This document shows positions 14,166-15,999 of a DNA stretch of 15,999 nucleotides, piece by piece. Each line of letters opens with the position of its first letter. The first letter of the stretch is position 1. The DNA comes from Bacteroidota bacterium. Its GTDB lineage: Bacteria > Bacteroidota > Bacteroidia > Cytophagales > Cyclobacteriaceae. Below the pieces are notes generated by a model. It was given only the letters and a program-made list of their open reading frames with translations. It did no database searches and was not told where the DNA came from. Made by a program: the position numbers and the translations under genes. Location of the stretch: NCBI GenBank assembly GCA_023417955.1, contig JAEZDW010000105.1, forward strand, positions 1 to 15,999. Reading direction: 5' to 3'.

Positions 14166-14208
14166 GCGGACTGAGGTCCATCGGTCCAAGGCAAGCTATC
14201 GCCATAGC
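14166..14208 (+). repeat. Diverged two-hairpin structure after the transposase
   Basis: GGAC-TGAG-GTCC (14168-14179) is followed after 15 nt by GCTAT-CGCC-ATAGC (14195-14208). The first stem keeps the GGACTGA core of the repeat family, while the linker is no longer TTACAAGAT. It begins 21 bp after the transposase stop and may be the right end of the unit. Confidence 0.5.
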
Positions 14209-14303
14209 AACAGCCACTAACGCGATCGGACATTACGGATAGCTGCTCAGAGGACGGCCGCGATCAACGAGAGACTTAGGGCGTCCAGTCTTACGCCGTG
14301 CCC

Positions 14304-14711
14304 TCACTCCACCACCTCACTCACTAATATCACCGGAACAATGTTCGTGTACCTGGGGATATCGGCCCGTATAGCCTCCCGGTTGGGAGCGATGGCGGCC
14401 TGGTATTCAGCATGACTTTTGACATAAAATGTCCCGATAGCAACATAGGGCAAGGGTTGGTTTGGAACACCGCTGGCAAGCCCTTTCTCAATGGTGTACT
14501 TCAAGAGGTTTGATCCCAGATATCCCGCGACCATAGGCATGTGCTTCGTTTGATAGTACTCCATATCAAACGTTTTCCCCTCCTCATAGGGGTACATGAC
14601 GGATACCTTGATAAGCCCTTCTTCAGAACTGTTTTTCTTGTCAGACTGAGCCTGTGCGGAGAGTATGGTGCTTGAAATTGCAAGCAAGAATACGATAACG
14701 TGTTGTTTCAT
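14304..14711 (-). CDS. EthD-like (dimeric alpha-beta barrel) protein with signal peptide
   Basis: This 135-residue protein begins with a Sec signal peptide (MKQHVIVFLLAISSTILSAQAQ). The mature part is one EthD/ferredoxin-like alpha-beta domain. It shows the opening strand LIKVSVMYPYEEGKTFDMEYYQTKHMPM with the conserved Y-x-x-K-H-M-P signature. A central YVAIGTFYVKSHAEYQAAI and a closing TNIVPVILVSEVVE strand follow. EthD proteins usually act in the cytoplasm in degradation pathways, so export is uncommon. The gene is divergent from the luciferase-like gene (124 bp between starts) and the two may share a control region. Only a half operator TTGATC is seen upstream. Its catalytic role is unknown. 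Confidence 0.85.
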   Translation of the reverse strand: MKQHVIVFLLAISSTILSAQAQSDKKNSSEEGLIKVSVMYPYEEGKTFDMEYYQTKHMPMVAGYLGSNLLKYTIEKGLASGVPNQPLPYVAIGTFYVKSHAEYQAAIAPNREAIRADIPRYTNIVPVILVSEVVE

Positions 14712-14834
14712 ATGTTGGTTGATCTAAACAGAGTTCCCTAAACTACGTAACTAACATCACAAATCAGCAAATAAAATCCAACGTATGATCGCAGTCGCTA
14801 TCTTTACCTGAGTTATTGTACGTAACGAAATACT

Positions 14835-15857
14835 ATGAAGAAGATCGGGTTTCTCTCGTTTGGGCATTGGGCAAACCATCCGGGTTATCAGACAAAGACA
14901 GCCAGCGATACATTGCTGCAGTCCATCGAACTTGCTGTAGCATGTGAAGAGATTGGTTTGGATGGTGCTTACTTTCGGGTGCACCATTTTGCTGCTCAGT
15001 TAGGCTCGCCATTTCCATTGCTTTCCGCAGTTGCCGCGAGGACCCGCAAGATTGAAATTGGCACCGCTGTTATTGACATGCGTTATGAGAATCCGTTGTA
15101 CATGGTGGAGGAAGCAGGTGCCGCTGACCTGATATCAGGCGGAAGGTTGCAACTTGGCATCAGCAGAGGCTCCCCGGAGCAGGTGATTGACGGCTGGCGC
15201 TACTTTGGTTATGAGCCGGCGCCTAACGAAACTGATGCTGACATGGGACGTCGCAAGGGCCTGGAGTTTTTCGAGAAGTTGAAAGGCATCGGCTTCGCTC
15301 AACCCAACCCACAACCGATGTTCCCAAATCCACCGGGACTGTTGCGACCCGAACCACACTCAGAAGGATTGCGTGATAGAATCTGGTGGGGTGCTGCATC
15401 GAACGCAACCGCTGTGTGGGCAGCAGAAAACGGTATGAACCTGCAAAGCTCAACGTTAAAGTTCGACGAAGGTGGACAGCCATTCCATATCCAACAAGCT
15501 GAACAGATTCGCAAGTACAAGGAAGCCTGGAAGAAAGCAGGTCATAAGCGCACGCCCCGTGTTTCCGTGAGCCGATCTGTTTTTCCATTAGTCACGGAGC
15601 AGGATCGGTATCTGTTCGGGCGTGAGACCCGCCGCTCAGACCAGATCGGTTTCATCGAACCCGAGGTGCGGGCAATCTTCGGCAGAACATATGCCGCCGA
15701 ACCCGATCAGCTCATTAAGGAACTCGCAACTGACGAGGCTATACAAGAAGCTGATACGCTACTGTTAACAATTCCGAATACCCTGGGCGTTGAGTACAAC
15801 GTTCATATCCTGTCTTCGATTCTCAGGTATGTTGCTCCCGGGCTGGGCTGGCGCTGA
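14835..15857 (+). CDS. LLM-class flavin-dependent oxidoreductase (luciferase-like)
   Basis: A 340-residue bacterial-luciferase-like TIM-barrel monooxygenase. These enzymes use reduced flavin and oxygen to oxidise small organic compounds. Recognisable segments are EEIGLDGAYFRVHHF, TRKIEIGTAVIDMRYENPLYMVEEAGAADLISGGR and LQLGISRGSPE, the typical core of the family. A later WWGAASNATAVWAAENGMNL segment is also typical. Length is normal. The ATG at 14835 directly begins the first barrel strand (MKKIGFLSFGHWA). A flavin reductase partner is not seen nearby. The exact substrate cannot be told. The TGA stop (15855-15857) overlaps the first bases of a two-hairpin repeat, which could serve as the 3' end structure of this transcript. 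Confidence 0.92.
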   Translation: MKKIGFLSFGHWANHPGYQTKTASDTLLQSIELAVACEEIGLDGAYFRVHHFAAQLGSPFPLLSAVAARTRKIEIGTAVIDMRYENPLYMVEEAGAADLISGGRLQLGISRGSPEQVIDGWRYFGYEPAPNETDADMGRRKGLEFFEKLKGIGFAQPNPQPMFPNPPGLLRPEPHSEGLRDRIWWGAASNATAVWAAENGMNLQSSTLKFDEGGQPFHIQQAEQIRKYKEAWKKAGHKRTPRVSVSRSVFPLVTEQDRYLFGRETRRSDQIGFIEPEVRAIFGRTYAAEPDQLIKELATDEAIQEADTLLLTIPNTLGVEYNVHILSSILRYVAPGLGWR

Positions 15858-15902
15858 CGGACTGAAGTCCGTCGCTAGCAGATTGGTCGATGCTTCGCAT
15901 CG
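15856..15902 (+). repeat. Two-hairpin intergenic repeat, unit 6
   Basis: GACGGACT/AGTCCGTC (15856-15873) is followed by GCTAGCAGATTGGT and then CGATGC-TTC-GCATCG (15888-15902). The second stem differs from the usual GAGGC/GCCTC yet is fully paired. The unit starts within the TGA of the luciferase-like gene. Confidence 0.78.
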
Positions 15903-15929
15903 GGTGCGTTAGCAGGAATTGAACGGCTA

Positions 15930-15998
15930 CTATTGATAGTCTACCTCCACGAAAAAGTTTGCTTCGTCTACTTCAAAGTCTGCTGGTGACATGTTCCT
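15930..15998 (-). CDS. 3' end of a minus-strand gene, product unknown
   Basis: One minus-strand frame is open from the right window edge down to a TAG at 15932-15930. It encodes the last 22 residues of a protein, NMSPADFEVDEANFFVEVDYQ after one first residue. The other two minus-strand frames hit stops within 36 bases. The acidic, aromatic tail is plausible coding sequence, but the piece is too short to assign a family. It would be convergent with the luciferase-like gene, with repeat unit 6 in between. Confidence 0.45.
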   Translation of the reverse strand, partial: RNMSPADFEVDEANFFVEVDYQ

Positions 15999-15999
15999 G

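Larger units (their letters stand above)
13501..14208 (+). mobile_element. Putative IS200-like / RAYT-type unit
   Basis: One Y1 transposase gene is bracketed by two-hairpin structures: repeat unit 5 on the left and a diverged pair on the right. There are no terminal inverted repeats, no target duplication that I can see and no TnpB. IS200/IS605 elements use subterminal hairpins as ends, and REP-associated transposases sit next to REP hairpins. The outer limits given are those of the hairpins, not proven element ends. Confidence 0.5.

Noticed and set aside
14718..14735. TTGATC near the EthD-like gene as a fourth FNR-type operator
   Set aside because: Only one half-site is present. No ATCAA follows at the right distance and no perfect -7 box lies at the 55-bp spacing.

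Overview
The window reads as a chromosomal segment of a Bacteroidota bacterium, most likely from the Cytophagales/Chitinophaga side of the phylum. The reasons are promoters of the TANNTTTG type, no visible Shine-Dalgarno sequences, many Sec signal peptides ending in AQ, a TPR-histidine kinase with a LuxR-type response regulator, a DUF2490 outer-membrane protein and a GH43 arabinanase-like enzyme. The genus is an inference. No tRNA, rRNA, CRISPR or prophage is seen.

Layout. 1-2214 (+): the 3' end of an amidohydrolase gene, a ChrB-domain protein fused to an AraC-type DNA-binding domain, and a DUF2490 outer-membrane protein. 2406-6042 (+): a TPR sensor histidine kinase, its NarL-type response regulator and a secreted protein of unknown function, closed by a clear intrinsic terminator. 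6351-9537 (-): an SDR dehydrogenase, a YceI protein, an F420-reductase-like NAD(P)-binding protein and a YgiD-type extradiol dioxygenase. 9733-10137: hairpin-rich intergenic repeats. 10193-10771 (-): a Crp/Fnr-family regulator behind a strong leader hairpin. 10926-13237 (-): a secreted GH43 enzyme with a ricin-like tail and a secreted jelly-roll-like protein. 13427-14208: more repeats around a solitary IS200-type Y1 transposase. 14304-14711 (-): a secreted EthD-like protein. 14835-15857 (+): a luciferase-like flavin monooxygenase, with another repeat starting inside its stop codon. The last 70 bases hold the 3' end of a minus-strand gene.

Two systems stand out. (1) Three minus-strand transcription units (yceI-SDR, the F420-reductase-like gene and ygiD) each carry a perfect TTGAT-N4-ATCAA operator. 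In all three its centre lies exactly 55 bp upstream of the centre of a perfect TANNTTTG box, and a TCAAT element ends exactly 26 bp upstream of that box. The nearby Crp/Fnr protein has the E-x-x-S-R recognition-helix signature known to read TTGAT half-sites, so this looks like a compact local regulon of small redox and detoxification enzymes. (2) A family of about 50-bp two-hairpin repeats sits only between genes. Its stems vary in sequence while staying paired, and its linker (TTACAAGAT) is conserved. It brackets a single-copy Y1 transposase, which resembles REP/RAYT systems.
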